NCBI GenBank assembly: GCA_003367665.1
Contig: QKXI01000004.1
Coordinates: 186,001-250,000, forward strand
DNA: 64,000 nucleotides
Direction of reading: 5' to 3'
DNA from: Leifsonia sp. ku-ls
GTDB taxonomy: Bacteria; Actinomycetota; Actinomycetes; Actinomycetales; Microbacteriaceae
Shown here: piece by piece, positions 38,425-46,900 of the stretch
Position numbering within the stretch: the first letter of the stretch is position 1
How the letters are laid out: every line of letters starts with the position of its first letter
Program-made: the position numbers and the translations under genes
The notes under the pieces: model-generated
Told to the model about the DNA's origin: nothing
Database searches by the model: none
Seen by the model: only the letters and a program-made list of their open reading frames with translations

Positions 38425-38838
38425 GTGGCACGGTCCCGGTGGAAGGCTCCTCTGCTCATCCTCGCGGTCGTCCTCGGACTGGGGGCGGCGCTCGTCGGGA
38501 CGTACGTGCTCGTGTATCCGCCCCCGGCCGGCGCGGTCCCGGGCGTCGACGCGACGCTCTCCTCGACGGCGCAGACCTACATGGAGGCCGCGAAGCGCAA
38601 CGACTGCGGGATGACCCGCGCGCTCACGACCTCCCACACGACAGCCTGGTGCGACGGCCCGCGACTGCTCTCGTACCGGTTCGTCGCCCGCACAGGCGAC
38701 GACGGCGAGTGCATGGCGTACTCGATCACCACCGACACCGGGCTCGACGGCACCGACCGGGGCGGGACGGAGGGGTGGTCGTTCTGCTACCGCCACACGA
38801 CGGCGGGCTGGCGGCTCTGGGATCAGGGCCAGGGCTAG
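38425..38838 (+). CDS. Membrane-anchored hypothetical protein
   Basis: A 137-residue protein with an N-terminal membrane helix (about 9-31, LLILAVVLGLGAALVGTYV) and an extracellular part of about 100 residues containing four cysteines. I do not recognise it; the length and the AQTYMEAAKRNDCGMTRALTT segment suggest a small NTF2-like fold, but this is a guess. The start is a GTG 6 nt behind TACGTT. Its stop overlaps the stop of the convergent HAD gene by 3 bp. Confidence 0.7.
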   Translation: MARSRWKAPLLILAVVLGLGAALVGTYVLVYPPPAGAVPGVDATLSSTAQTYMEAAKRNDCGMTRALTTSHTTAWCDGPRLLSYRFVARTGDDGECMAYSITTDTGLDGTDRGGTEGWSFCYRHTTAGWRLWDQGQG

Positions 38839-39452
38839 GCCGCGAGACCCTCCAGGTACGCCCGCAGATCCTGAGCGGTCGTGAAGACGTGGCCGGAGAT
38901 CCCCAGCGCCTCGGCGCCGCGCACGTTGGCCTCCTTGTTGTCGATGAACACCGTCTCGGCGGGCGTCACCCCGAGTTCCGCCATCACGTGCTGGAAGATC
39001 TCCGCGCTCGGCTTGATCGTGCCGAGCTCTCCGCTGACGAACACCTGCTCGAACAGGTCGCCCAGCGTGCCGTGCCGGAAGTAGGAGCCGAAGTCGCGGC
39101 CGGCGTTCGAGAGCAGCGCGAGCCGCGTCCCTCCCGCCTTGAGGTCGAGGAGCACCTCGAGCGTGTCGTGGTCGATGCTGAGCCAGCTGCGGAAGTCGGC
39201 CAGCCACAGGCGATGGATGGTCGCGTCGCCCCAACTCTCGCCGAGCTCCCGTTCGATGCCGCGCCAGTACGCCTGGATGCTCAGCGTGCCCTGGTCGAGC
39301 GCATCCCGGTGCCGCCAGTACGCGGGCCAGAACACCTCCGCGTCGCCGCCGGCGAGCTCCGTGAGCGCTGCGCGGTCCTCCTCGGTCGGGGTCACCGAGA
39401 TGACCTCGCCGTAGTCGAACACGATCACCTTTCCGGGGATGCTGATCGCCAT
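38835..39452 (-). CDS. HAD family hydrolase
   Basis: A 205-residue haloacid dehalogenase-like hydrolase. Motif I is degenerate: VIVFDYGEVIS (DYGEV in place of DxDGT, so the second Asp is missing), motif II is LLSNAG, the Lys is in GTIKPSAEIF, and motif III is VFIDNKEANVRGA. This matches the HAD-IA group with DxG-type motif I. Substrate unknown. The ATG two codons into the frame was used; TAGGTT lies 6 nt before it. Confidence 0.87.
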   Translation of the reverse strand: MAISIPGKVIVFDYGEVISVTPTEEDRAALTELAGGDAEVFWPAYWRHRDALDQGTLSIQAYWRGIERELGESWGDATIHRLWLADFRSWLSIDHDTLEVLLDLKAGGTRLALLSNAGRDFGSYFRHGTLGDLFEQVFVSGELGTIKPSAEIFQHVMAELGVTPAETVFIDNKEANVRGAEALGISGHVFTTAQDLRAYLEGLAA

Positions 39453-39458
39453 GCTCAC

Positions 39459-39464
39459 AACCTA
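39459..39464 (-). promoter_or_regulatory. -10 box for leaderless HAD gene
   Basis: TAGGTT on the minus strand, 6 nt before the ATG at 39452. Confidence 0.45.
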
Positions 39465-39516
39465 TCGTGAGGTCGGAGGGGGTTCGATGGGGCGACGACG
39501 ACTTCGGAGGTGACCG

Positions 39517-40374
39517 GTGAGCGGATGGCAGGGCTGGGACGAGCGTGACGCCGCGGCGTGGATCGCCGTGCCCACCGAGGGCAGCGACAAGTACTCCCGG
39601 GGCGTGCTCGGGGTGGTGACCGGATCGGAACGGTACCCCGGCGCGGCCGTGCTGAGCGTCGAGGGCGCGTCACGCACGGGCGTCGGCATGATCCGCTACC
39701 TCGGGGCGGACCGGCCGGCCGACCTGGTGATGCGCCGCCGGCCGGAGATCGTGACCGCGCCAGGACGGGTCCAGGGCTGGCTCATCGGGTCCGGCATGGA
39801 CGCGGCGTCGCGCCCGGAGGACGACGCGCAGCGCCTGCGCAGCGCGCTGCGCGACGGCACGCCCCTGGTCATCGACGCTGGTGCGCTCGACCTGGTCGGC
39901 CGAGCGTCGGCGCCGGTCGTCGTGACCCCGCACTTCCGCGAGCTGGCGACCGTGCTCGCCGCGGTCGCGGACGACGACTCGGACGCCGTCACGGCCGACG
40001 ACATCGCGGCCGATCCCGCCGGCTGGGCGGTGCGCGCCGCCGACAGCCTCGGCGTGACGGTGCTGCTGAAGGGGCACACCACCTACGTGGCCGCACCGCA
40101 CGGTCCACGGTACGCGGTGACGGCCGGGCCCGCGTGGCTCGCCACCGCCGGCAGCGGCGATGTGCTCGGCGGGGTCCTCGGCGCCCTCGTGGCCACGCAC
40201 GCGCGGGAGATCGACGAGGGCGGCCACGAGGCGCTCGCGGCGCTCGCCGCCACCGCGGCCTGGGTGCACGGCCGGGCGGGGGAGCGGGCCGCCGCAGGGG
40301 GACCGATCGTCGCGCTCGACATCGTCGGGGCGCTTCCCGCGGTGGTCCGGGAGCTCATCGGCGCCGCCGGGTGA
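39517..40374 (+). CDS. nnrD: ADP-dependent NAD(P)H-hydrate dehydratase
   Basis: A 285-residue ribokinase-like enzyme that repairs hydrated NAD(P)H (NADHX) using ADP. Key blocks are YSRGVLGVVTGSERYPGAA (27-45), VVVTPHFRELA and the anion-hole/catalytic loop TAGSGDVLGGVLGALVA near residues 210-226. The NAD(P)HX epimerase partner (NnrE) is not fused and not in the window. The GTG start has GGAGGT about 6 nt upstream. Confidence 0.92.
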   Translation: MSGWQGWDERDAAAWIAVPTEGSDKYSRGVLGVVTGSERYPGAAVLSVEGASRTGVGMIRYLGADRPADLVMRRRPEIVTAPGRVQGWLIGSGMDAASRPEDDAQRLRSALRDGTPLVIDAGALDLVGRASAPVVVTPHFRELATVLAAVADDDSDAVTADDIAADPAGWAVRAADSLGVTVLLKGHTTYVAAPHGPRYAVTAGPAWLATAGSGDVLGGVLGALVATHAREIDEGGHEALAALAATAAWVHGRAGERAAAGGPIVALDIVGALPAVVRELIGAAG

Positions 40375-40415
40375 CCGCATCCGACCGCGTTCAGGGAGGC
40401 GTTCGACGCATCCCC

Positions 40416-40421
40416 TAGGAT
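40416..40421 (+). promoter_or_regulatory. -10 box for GT87-like gene
   Basis: TAGGAT, 8 nt before the ATG at 40430. Confidence 0.45.
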
Positions 40422-40429
40422 GTGGCGTC

Positions 40430-41782
40430 ATGGGGATGGAAGCGGTTCCGGCCGGCGCAGGCACGACCGGCGCCGTGGAGCCCGGGACGCTGCGCAGGAT
40501 CGCCTACAGCCCGCTGTCGCTGTGGATCGCGTTCCTCGCCGTCCACCTCTTCATCAGCGGTCTCGCCCTCGATCAGGGCAAAGGCCTCGGCGACGTCTTC
40601 CTGGTGTACAAGCCGTGGGCGCAGCTGGCCGCGCAGGGCACCCAGATCGTCGGGGTCGACTCCGACTGGGTGTACCCGTTCGGCGCCATCGTGCCCGTGA
40701 TGCTGCCCCTGCTGTTCGGCGCGGACGGCTACGTCTGGGCCTGGCTCAACATGGTCCTGCTGCTCAACGCGGCCGCGTTCGCCGTGCTCATCGTCGGCCG
40801 CGAGCCGCGACGGCTCATCGCCGCGTGGTGGTGGCTCGCGTTCCTGCTGCTGCTCGGCCCGATCGCCGTCGGCCGGCTCGACTCGATCTCCGCGTCGCTC
40901 GCGATCGTCGGGCTGCTCTGGCTGACCCTGCACGAGCGCGCCGCCGTCGTCGTGCTGACCGTCGCGACGTGGATCAAGGTGTGGCCCGCGGCGATCCTGC
41001 TCGCCGCGGTCACGGCCCTGCGCTCGCGCTGGCACATCGTGCTGGTCGCCGCGGTCACCTCCGCGGTCATCGTCGCCGTCCCGCTCATCTTCGGGGCCGG
41101 GTGGCACATCCTGAGCTTCATCACGATGCAGACCGACCGGGGGCTGCAGATCGAGGCGCCGATCAGCACGATCTGGATGTGGCAGGCCGCCTTCCACGTG
41201 CCGGGCGCGGAGGTCTACTACGACCGCGCCCTGCTGACGTTCCAGGTCAGCGGGAGCGGCACGCACACGGCGGGGGCGCTGATGAACCCGCTGTTCGGCC
41301 TCACCGCCGTGGTGGTGCTGCTCATCGGCGTGCGGGCGCTGCGACGCGGGACGCCCTACACGCGCATCCTCCCCGAGCTGTCGCTGGCGTTCGTCACCGC
41401 GTTCATCGCGTTCAACAAGGTGGGCTCGCCGCAGTACGTCGTGTGGCTGGCGGCGCCCGTCGTCATCGGCCTGGCCTATCAGGGCAGGGGATTCCGCACG
41501 CCCGCCGTGCTCGTGCTCGTCACGGCGGCGCTCACCCAGGTCTTCTACCCGTTCCTCTACGACACGCTGCTCGTGCCGGAGCCGGCGATGGTGGCCGTGC
41601 TGACGCTGCGCAACCTGATGTACTTCGTGATCCTGGGGTGGACCATCGCGGCGCTGTGGCGTCGGCGCCATCAGACGGAGGCAGCCGGCGACCTGGTCCC
41701 GGCGCACGCGTGGCCGTTCCGCTCCGCGCCGGGAGCGCATCCCGAACCGGTGGGAACCGCTCCACGCGCCGACGGAAGGTGA
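40430..41782 (+). CDS. GT87-like (DUF2029) membrane glycosyltransferase
   Basis: A 450-residue integral membrane protein with roughly ten helices, matching the polyprenol-linked mannosyltransferase superfamily (GT87/DUF2029). The family's short extracytoplasmic acidic region appears as LALDQGKGLGDVFLVYKPW (about 42-60), and WIKVWPAAILLAAVTALR is the typical cytosolic-edge motif. It would add sugars to cell-envelope glycans or glycolipids from a lipid-linked donor. No other envelope glycosylation gene is adjacent. Confidence 0.8.
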   Translation: MGMEAVPAGAGTTGAVEPGTLRRIAYSPLSLWIAFLAVHLFISGLALDQGKGLGDVFLVYKPWAQLAAQGTQIVGVDSDWVYPFGAIVPVMLPLLFGADGYVWAWLNMVLLLNAAAFAVLIVGREPRRLIAAWWWLAFLLLLGPIAVGRLDSISASLAIVGLLWLTLHERAAVVVLTVATWIKVWPAAILLAAVTALRSRWHIVLVAAVTSAVIVAVPLIFGAGWHILSFITMQTDRGLQIEAPISTIWMWQAAFHVPGAEVYYDRALLTFQVSGSGTHTAGALMNPLFGLTAVVVLLIGVRALRRGTPYTRILPELSLAFVTAFIAFNKVGSPQYVVWLAAPVVIGLAYQGRGFRTPAVLVLVTAALTQVFYPFLYDTLLVPEPAMVAVLTLRNLMYFVILGWTIAALWRRRHQTEAAGDLVPAHAWPFRSAPGAHPEPVGTAPRADGR

Positions 41783-41785
41783 CAT

Positions 41786-41814
41786 GATCGAGGGGCGGTG
41801 ACAGCCCCGCGATC
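41786..41814 (+). terminator. Hairpin after the GT87-like gene
   Basis: GATCG-A-GGGGC / GCCCC-G-CGATC with a 7-nt loop, directly after the stop and before the next gene's ribosome site. It could be a terminator or a leader stem of the next gene. Confidence 0.45.
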
Positions 41815-41827
41815 GGAGGAGGAGCAC

Positions 41828-42136
41828 ATGCTGGTGGCGTTCTCGGTGGCCCCGAGCGGTGGCGAGGGGGCGGACGCGTCCGTGCACGACGCGGTGGCCG
41901 CGGCCGTGCGCGTCGTGCGCGAGTCGGGCCTCCCGAACCGCACGGACGCCATGTTCACGACCATCGAGGGGGAGTGGGACGAGGTGTTCGACGTCGTCCG
42001 TCGCGCCACCGAGGCCGTCGGGCGGTACGGAACGCGCGTGTCGCTCGTGCTGAAGGCCGACATCCGCCCCGGCTACACCGGCGAGCTCGACGGCAAGGTG
42101 CAGCGGCTCGAGGCCGCGCTGGAGCAGGGCGACTGA
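41828..42136 (+). CDS. MTH1187/YqgV-type thiamine-binding-like protein
   Basis: A 102-residue protein of the UPF0045/MTH1187 family, ferredoxin-fold proteins reported to bind thiamine. The core is seen in MLVAFSVAPSGG, TDAMFTTIEGEWDEVFDVVRRA and RVSLVLKADIRPG. GGAGGAGGA lies just upstream of the ATG. It is followed after one base by a small membrane protein, so the two are probably [18 protein letters not shown]. Confidence 0.85.
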   Translation: MLVAFSVAPSGGEGADASVHDAVAAAVRVVRESGLPNRTDAMFTTIEGEWDEVFDVVRRATEAVGRYGTRVSLVLKADIRPGYTGELDGKVQRLEAALEQGD

Positions 42137-42137
42137 C

Positions 42138-42374
42138 GTGGACCTCAACGCGCTCTGGACCCTCGCCGTGCTGCTCCTGGTGACGTACTGGCCCATCGTG
42201 GTCGTCGCCCTGGTGCTGGTCGGCGGACCGCTTCTCGGCTGCGTCATCGTGGCCGCGGTCGGTGCCGTGCGCGCCGGAGTGAGCCGTCCGGAGGAGGCCC
42301 GGGATGTCGACGTCGCCGCCTTCTTCGAGGAGCAGGCCGCGGCGGTCGGCGCGGGTCGAAACGATTCGATATAG
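42138..42374 (+). CDS. Small single-to-double-pass membrane protein
   Basis: A 78-residue protein that I do not recognise. Residues 6-45 are very hydrophobic (LWTLAVLLLVTYWPIVVVAL, then GGPLLGCVIVAAVGAV), giving two membrane helices; the remaining tail is acidic. The GTG start is one base after the preceding stop. Its stop codon lies inside the -10 box of the next gene. Confidence 0.7.
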   Translation: MDLNALWTLAVLLLVTYWPIVVVALVLVGGPLLGCVIVAAVGAVRAGVSRPEEARDVDVAAFFEEQAAAVGAGRNDSI

Positions 42375-42375
42375 A
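42370..42375 (+). promoter_or_regulatory. -10 box for leaderless MFS gene
   Basis: TATAGA, 8 nt before the GTG at 42384. It is formed by the last codons and stop of the preceding ORF. Confidence 0.5.
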
Positions 42376-42383
42376 GTGGGCGG

Positions 42384-43664
42384 GTGACCCCGCTCATCGA
42401 CGGGCCGACGAAGCTGTCGTCGGCCCGTATTCGTCTTGCCCTCCTCGCGCTCGCCCTCGGCGGCTTCGGCATCGGTTCCACCGAGTTCGTCGCGATGGGG
42501 CTGCTGCCCAACATCGCGCACGACCTGCTGCCGCAGGTGTACGCGGCGTCCCCGTCGGACGCGAACGCCCAGGCGGGCTGGATCATCTCGGCGTACGCCC
42601 TCGGGGTCGTGGTGGGCGCGCCGACCATCGCCGCGTTCGCGGCACGCTGGCCGCGCAAGAAGCTGCTGCTCTGGCTGCTGGTGGCGTTCACGCTCGGGAC
42701 GGTCGCGTCCGCTCTCGCTCCCACCTTCCCGCTCGTGATGCTCGCCCGCTTCGTGTCGGCGCTCCCGCACGGCGCCTACTTCGGCATCGCGTCGCTCGTC
42801 GCCGCGTCGCTGATGGGTCCGGGCAAGCGCGGGCGCGGTGTGGCGTTCGTGCTCTCGGGGCTGACCATCGCGAACGTCATCGGCGTCCCCACCATCACCT
42901 GGGTCGGCCAGCACAGCGGCTGGCGCGTCGCCTACCTGGTCGTCGCCGCGATCTTCGCGCTCACGTTCGCGGCGGTCGCGTTCCTGGTGCCGTGGCAGGC
43001 GGGCGACGCCAAGGCGACGGTGAAGAACGAGCTGAAGGCGTTCACGCGACTGCAGGTGTGGCTGGCGCTGCTGATCGGCGCGGTCGGGTTCGGCGGCTTC
43101 TTCGCGGTGTACACCTACATCGCCCCGATCGTGACCACCATCACGGGGATGCCGGAGTCGACGGTGCCCCTGGTGCTGGTCCTGGCCGGACTCGGCATGA
43201 CGGTGGGCAACGTGGTCGGCGGCCGCGCGGCCGACCACAGCGTCCGGACGAGCATGCTGCTGTTCTTCGGCGTCCTGCTGGTCGGGCTGGCGGTGCTCTG
43301 GCTGACGGCGTCGACCGTGGCCGGGCTGCTGATCTCGGTGTTCGTCGTCTCCGGCGCCTGCGCGGCGCTCTCGCCGACCATCCAGACGCGCCTGATGGAT
43401 GTCGCCCGCGACAGCCAGTCGATCGCCGCAGCCCTCAACCACTCGGCCCTCAACATCGCGAACGCGTCGGGCGCCTTCCTCGGCGGCCTGACCATCGCGG
43501 CGGGACTGGGATACCTCTCACCGGTCGTGGTCGGCGGCATCCTGGCGCTCGGCGGCATCGCCATCGCGGCGATCTCGTTCGGGATCGACCGTTCGCGCGC
43601 CCGGCGCGGGTTCGTCACCGGGTCCGTCCCGGCGCAGCGGCCGGCGCCCGTCTCCGTCGACTGA
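42384..43664 (+). CDS. MFS transporter, DHA1 (AraJ/YdhP-like) type
   Basis: A 426-residue 12-helix MFS exporter. The helix-1 motif LALGGFGIGSTEFVAMGLLP (about 18-37) is typical of the AraJ/chloramphenicol-resistance-like subgroup, and motif A is present as AARWPRKKLLLW. The central loop is short and the protein ends in a basic Pro-rich tail. Substrate unknown. The GTG start is supported by the -10 box 8 nt upstream. Confidence 0.9.
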   Translation: MTPLIDGPTKLSSARIRLALLALALGGFGIGSTEFVAMGLLPNIAHDLLPQVYAASPSDANAQAGWIISAYALGVVVGAPTIAAFAARWPRKKLLLWLLVAFTLGTVASALAPTFPLVMLARFVSALPHGAYFGIASLVAASLMGPGKRGRGVAFVLSGLTIANVIGVPTITWVGQHSGWRVAYLVVAAIFALTFAAVAFLVPWQAGDAKATVKNELKAFTRLQVWLALLIGAVGFGGFFAVYTYIAPIVTTITGMPESTVPLVLVLAGLGMTVGNVVGGRAADHSVRTSMLLFFGVLLVGLAVLWLTASTVAGLLISVFVVSGACAALSPTIQTRLMDVARDSQSIAAALNHSALNIANASGAFLGGLTIAAGLGYLSPVVVGGILALGGIAIAAISFGIDRSRARRGFVTGSVPAQRPAPVSVD

Positions 43665-43839
43665 GACGTCAGTCGGGCGGACGCTCGGCGCCGCTCCAAA
43701 GAATCTCAGCATATCGTCGGCGTGTCGGCGATAATAACGACATTTTTCTCGTAAAGATCCCCGCTCTCTGTGCGTCTTGATCAATGAAGCGCCTGCCCAT
43801 GCGCTTCGTCCAGCACTCACGGAAGCAGGGGATTCGAGG
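43665..43839. promoter_or_regulatory. Upstream region of the giant repeat gene
   Basis: This AT-richer stretch holds GATAAT (43730-43735), a plausible -10, followed by a T-run (43743-43747) and a 7-bp stem-loop GAAGCGC/GCGCTTC at 43786-43807. If the -10 is right, the leader to the giant gene is about 185 nt. No known riboswitch was recognised. Confidence 0.4.
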
Positions 43840-43923
43840 ATGTCATCCACCACACAGCACAGCCCGCACCGACGACCGCTCGCACGCGGCGTTCGTCCCT
43901 CGCAGCGCTCGAGCGCCGCCTGA
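43840..43923 (+). CDS. 27-codon upstream ORF coupled to the giant gene
   Basis: An ATG with AGGGG eight bases upstream opens 27 codons of a basic, Ser/Arg-rich peptide ([13 protein letters not shown]... ending QRSSAA). Its TGA overlaps the ATG of the giant gene in TGATG. The giant gene has no clear ribosome site of its own, so termination-reinitiation from this ORF is a plausible way to translate it. The peptide has no recognised family. Confidence 0.45.
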   Translation: MSSTTQHSPHRRPLARGVRPSQRSSAA

Positions 43924-46900
43924 TGGCGTCGTCATACACCTCTCGCCGCACCATCCGGTCCCGTCGCCTCCGCGCGGGCGCCGTGGCGGCAGCGGCGCTG
44001 GCCGTCGGCGTCATCGTCGCCGGCTTCCTCGTGCCCCAGCGGTTCTCCAACGCCGCGACGGCGCCGGTGGTCGACTGCTCGACCGACCCCGAGATCTTCA
44101 GCACGGGCTACGCAGCAGGCACGCACTCGATCGGCGCCAACGGATCCCTCGACGAGCGCTGGACGACGGCCGGAGGCTACAACGGCTTCAACTATGTGAA
44201 CGCCGACCCGTCTCTCGCGCCGACCGCCAACCAGGCGCCCTCTCTACCACCCGGCAACGCCAGCTACGCCGGCGCGTACCTCGGCAAGGTGAACGCCGCA
44301 TGGCTCGACAGTCCGTTCAGCAACGCGCAATGGATCTCGCCGACCGTTGCCACTCCGGGAACGGGTCAGAACCAGGCGACCGGCTGGGGCGACTTCTACT
44401 TCAAGTACGACTTCGATCTCGCTCCGATCGTCGACCCGGCGTCCTTCCGACTGTCGATGGACTGGTACGCCGACAACAGCGTCCGTGGCGTCTGGGTGAA
44501 CAACACGCTGAAGACGTCCAATGTGACCACGCCGTACACCGGCAAGGCCTTCCTGCCGGGCAGCCAGCTGAGCACGGTCCTCTCGGGCTTCGTCACGGGG
44601 CGGAACACGATTCTGGTGCAGATCGGCAGCGCGTCGTCCGCGATCGGCTTCCTGGCGCAGGTCAAGTCGGTCTCCCTCTGCCCATCGCTGACGGTCGGCA
44701 AGACGGTCGACGGGCGCGTCGACGCAGCAGACCAGTTCGTCGTGGCGGCCAAGGACGGCACCGGCGCCGACGTGACGAGCGTCACGACCACCGGCACGGC
44801 GACCACGAGCACGAGTCCGCGGGCGTTCGTCCGCCCGGGCACGACGTACACCATCACCGACACGCTCACGGCCGGCTCCACGTCGCCGCCGTCGCTCTAT
44901 CGGGGAGTGCTGGTCTGCACCGGAGCCAAGACAGGCGCCCTTCCTGTCTCGGGAACGTCGCCGACCTGGACCGTCACCATCTCGGCCATCGACGACTACA
45001 GCTGCATGGTCACGAACATGTCGCACACGTTCACCGTCGACAAGGCGGTGTCGGCCACGACCACGCATCCCGGAGACAAGGTCACCTACACCGTGACCGT
45101 CACCAACACGGGCAACAGTGCGTTCACCGCACAAGACCCGGCCTCGTTCAGCGATGACCTGTCGGCGGTCCTCGACGACGCCACCTACAACGGCGACGCG
45201 AGCGGCGGAGCCACCGTCACGGGCAACACGCTGTCCTGGTCCGGCCCTCTCGCCGTCGGAGCCTCGGCCGTCATCACCTACTCGGTCACGATCGCCGAGC
45301 CGGGAACCGGAGACGGACACCTCACGAACACTGTGGTCGGCGGTCCGAACTGCTACCTCTCCTGCTCGTCCACCGCGTCCACCGACCTCCAGTCCTACAC
45401 GGTGTCGAAGAAGGCCTCCGCGTCCAGCGTCGGCCTGGGAGACCGCGTGACCTACACGCTGACCGTGGAGAACACGGGCACCGTCGACTACACGTCCGCC
45501 TCGCCCGTGTCCGTCGTCGACGATCTGTCCCAGGTGCTCGACGACGCCACGTACAACGACGACGCGACCAGCGGAGCCGTGCTCAACGGCACCACGCTCT
45601 CCTGGTCCGGCGCTCTCGGCGCCGGCAAGAGCACGACCATCACCTACTCTGTCACCGTCAACTCTCCGGCGACCGGCGACCGACGTCTCGCCAACGCCGT
45701 CGTGCCCTCGAGCCCCGGGGGCACGTGCTCTTCCGCCGACGGCTGCGAGACGGTGACGAAGGCCTCGGATCCGTCGCTCGCTCTCACCAAGCAGGTCGAC
45801 ACCTCGGCGGCGCATTCCCCGGCGGTGGCCGGCGACGTGCTGACGTACGCCTTCTCCGCGACGAACACCGGAAACGAGACCCTCACCGGCGTCACCGTGG
45901 CGGACCCGCTTCCCGGGCTGTCCGGTCTGACGTACACGTGGCCGGGCGCCGCCGGCACCCTGGCGCCGAACCAGACCGTGACGGCGACCGCTCGCTACAC
46001 GCTGACCCAGAAGGACATCGATTCGGGACATCTGACCAACGCCGCCACCGCGACCGGCGTGCCGCCCGAGGGCCCCATCGTGACCTCCCCTCCGGCCATG
46101 ACCGACACGCCTCTCGTGAACACGTCGCGCCTGCAACTGGAGAAGACGGCCGACACCTCGGCGTTGGGCACTCCGGCCGCCGTCGGTGACACGATCACCT
46201 ACACGTTCCGCGCCTCCAACACCGGTAACGTCACGCTGAGCGGCGTCACCATCGCCGATCCGCTGGCCGGGCTCTCCGCGCTGAGCTACGCATGGCCCGG
46301 CGCGGCAGGGCAACTGTCCCCCGGCGAGACGGTCACCGCAACGGCGACCTACCGGGTGACGCAGAAGGACATCGACGCCGGCCATGTCGCGAACAGCGCG
46401 ACCGCGACCGGCACGCCGCCGTCCGGGCCGGCCGTCACGGCGCCACCGTCGGGCACCGACACCGTCCTCGTGGCGACACCCGCCATCGTCGTCGCGAAGA
46501 CGATCGACGAGAGCACGTCCGGAACTCCCGCGCGCGTCGGAGACACGGTCTCGTATCGGTTCGTCGTGACCAACGCCGGCAACGTGACGATGACCGCGGT
46601 CTCGGTGACGGACCCGCATCAGGGTCTCTCCCCGATCGCGTACGTCTGGCCGGGGGCGCCGGGCGTCCTCCTCCCGGGTGAGCAGGCGATCGGCACCGCG
46701 ACCTACCTCCTGACCCAGTCCGACCTCGACGCGGGACACGTGGCGAACTCCGCCACGGCCGTGGGAACCCCGCCGAGCGGGCCGCCGGTGGTGTCCCCGC
46801 CGTCCGCGGCAGACCAGCCGCTCGCCACCGATGCGCAACTCGCCCTCGTCAAGTCGGTGGATCCGAGCTCGGTGCCCGCGCCCGCAGCAGTCGGCGACGC

